Of a DNA stretch of 5,411 bases, positions 5,368 to 5,411 are shown one piece after another. A program made the translations under genes and the position numbers. The notes beneath the pieces were generated by a model. It was given only the letters and a program-made list of their open reading frames with translations. It made no database searches and was not told where the DNA came from. Origin of the DNA: Sulfidibacterium sp046706345 (GTDB taxonomy: Bacteria; Bacteroidota; Bacteroidia; Bacteroidales; F082). Positions within the stretch are counted from its first letter, which is position 1. The number at the start of each line of letters is the position of its first letter. The stretch is from the NCBI GenBank assembly GCA_046706345.1, contig JBJKPL010000237.1, positions 1-5,411 of the forward strand, in the 5' to 3' direction.

Positions 5368-5411
5368 GGTTAAAGGGTTTGAAAAGTTGAAAGAGTTGGA
5401 AAAGTTAAAAG
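5368..5411. repeat. Nine-base-periodic GTTgAAAa repeat, running off the window
   Basis: Directly after the dehydrogenase stop codon the sequence becomes a degenerate tandem array. GTT recurs at 5369, 5377, 5386, 5395 and 5404, that is, at steps of 8, 9, 9 and 9 bases, each followed by a purine-rich, mostly A run (for example GTTGAAAGA, GTTGGAAAA). The array reaches the last base, so its length is unknown. Similar degenerate AAAGTTGAAA stretches occur between genes in some Bacteroidota; their role is not known to me. No hairpin terminator is seen between the stop codon and the edge. Confidence 0.6.

Overview
The window reads as chromosomal DNA of a member of the Bacteroidota. Three things point there: an LptE-family lipoprotein with the 'GIYSFTGASIP ... 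FNKAVVNW' layout of that phylum, promoter boxes of the TAnnTTTG type recognised by its housekeeping sigma factor, and weak or absent Shine-Dalgarno sequences at most starts. The gene order lptE - TPR protein - secG - groES - groL is also familiar from that phylum. Genus and species cannot be read from the sequence.

Left half (1-2469), all on the minus strand and read from right to left: lptE (outer-membrane LPS-assembly lipoprotein), a cytosolic-looking protein with an acidic/proline-rich linker and a C-terminal TPR, and secG (Sec translocon subunit) lie 11-25 bases apart and look like one operon. It probably starts at a TAnnTTTG box just upstream of lptE and ends at a strong hairpin plus T-tract at 605-645. 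Beyond that terminator, groES and the first 71 codons of groL form a separate chaperonin operon that leaves the window at its left edge. The left half therefore concerns protein export, outer-membrane assembly and protein folding.

Right half (2564-5411), plus strand: a gene divergent from lptE encodes a 477-residue lipoprotein with an alpha/beta-hydrolase domain (GFSGG nucleophile elbow) followed by a helical/coiled-coil region and a TPR-like C-terminus. After a 119-base gap holding a good Bacteroidota promoter and a 5'-leader hairpin comes an acyl-CoA dehydrogenase. Its canonical C-terminal catalytic Glu is absent, and a Glu is instead present at the position used by isovaleryl-CoA and long-chain acyl-CoA dehydrogenases. 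The window ends in a 9-base-periodic GTTgAAAa-type repeat that runs off the right edge. There is no sign that the two right-hand genes work with the left-hand operons.

I see no CRISPR, transposon, phage, tRNA or rRNA sequence, and nothing that amounts to a new multi-gene system. The points most worth a second look are the multi-domain hydrolase lipoprotein, the relocated catalytic Glu of the dehydrogenase, the leader hairpin and the terminal periodic repeat.
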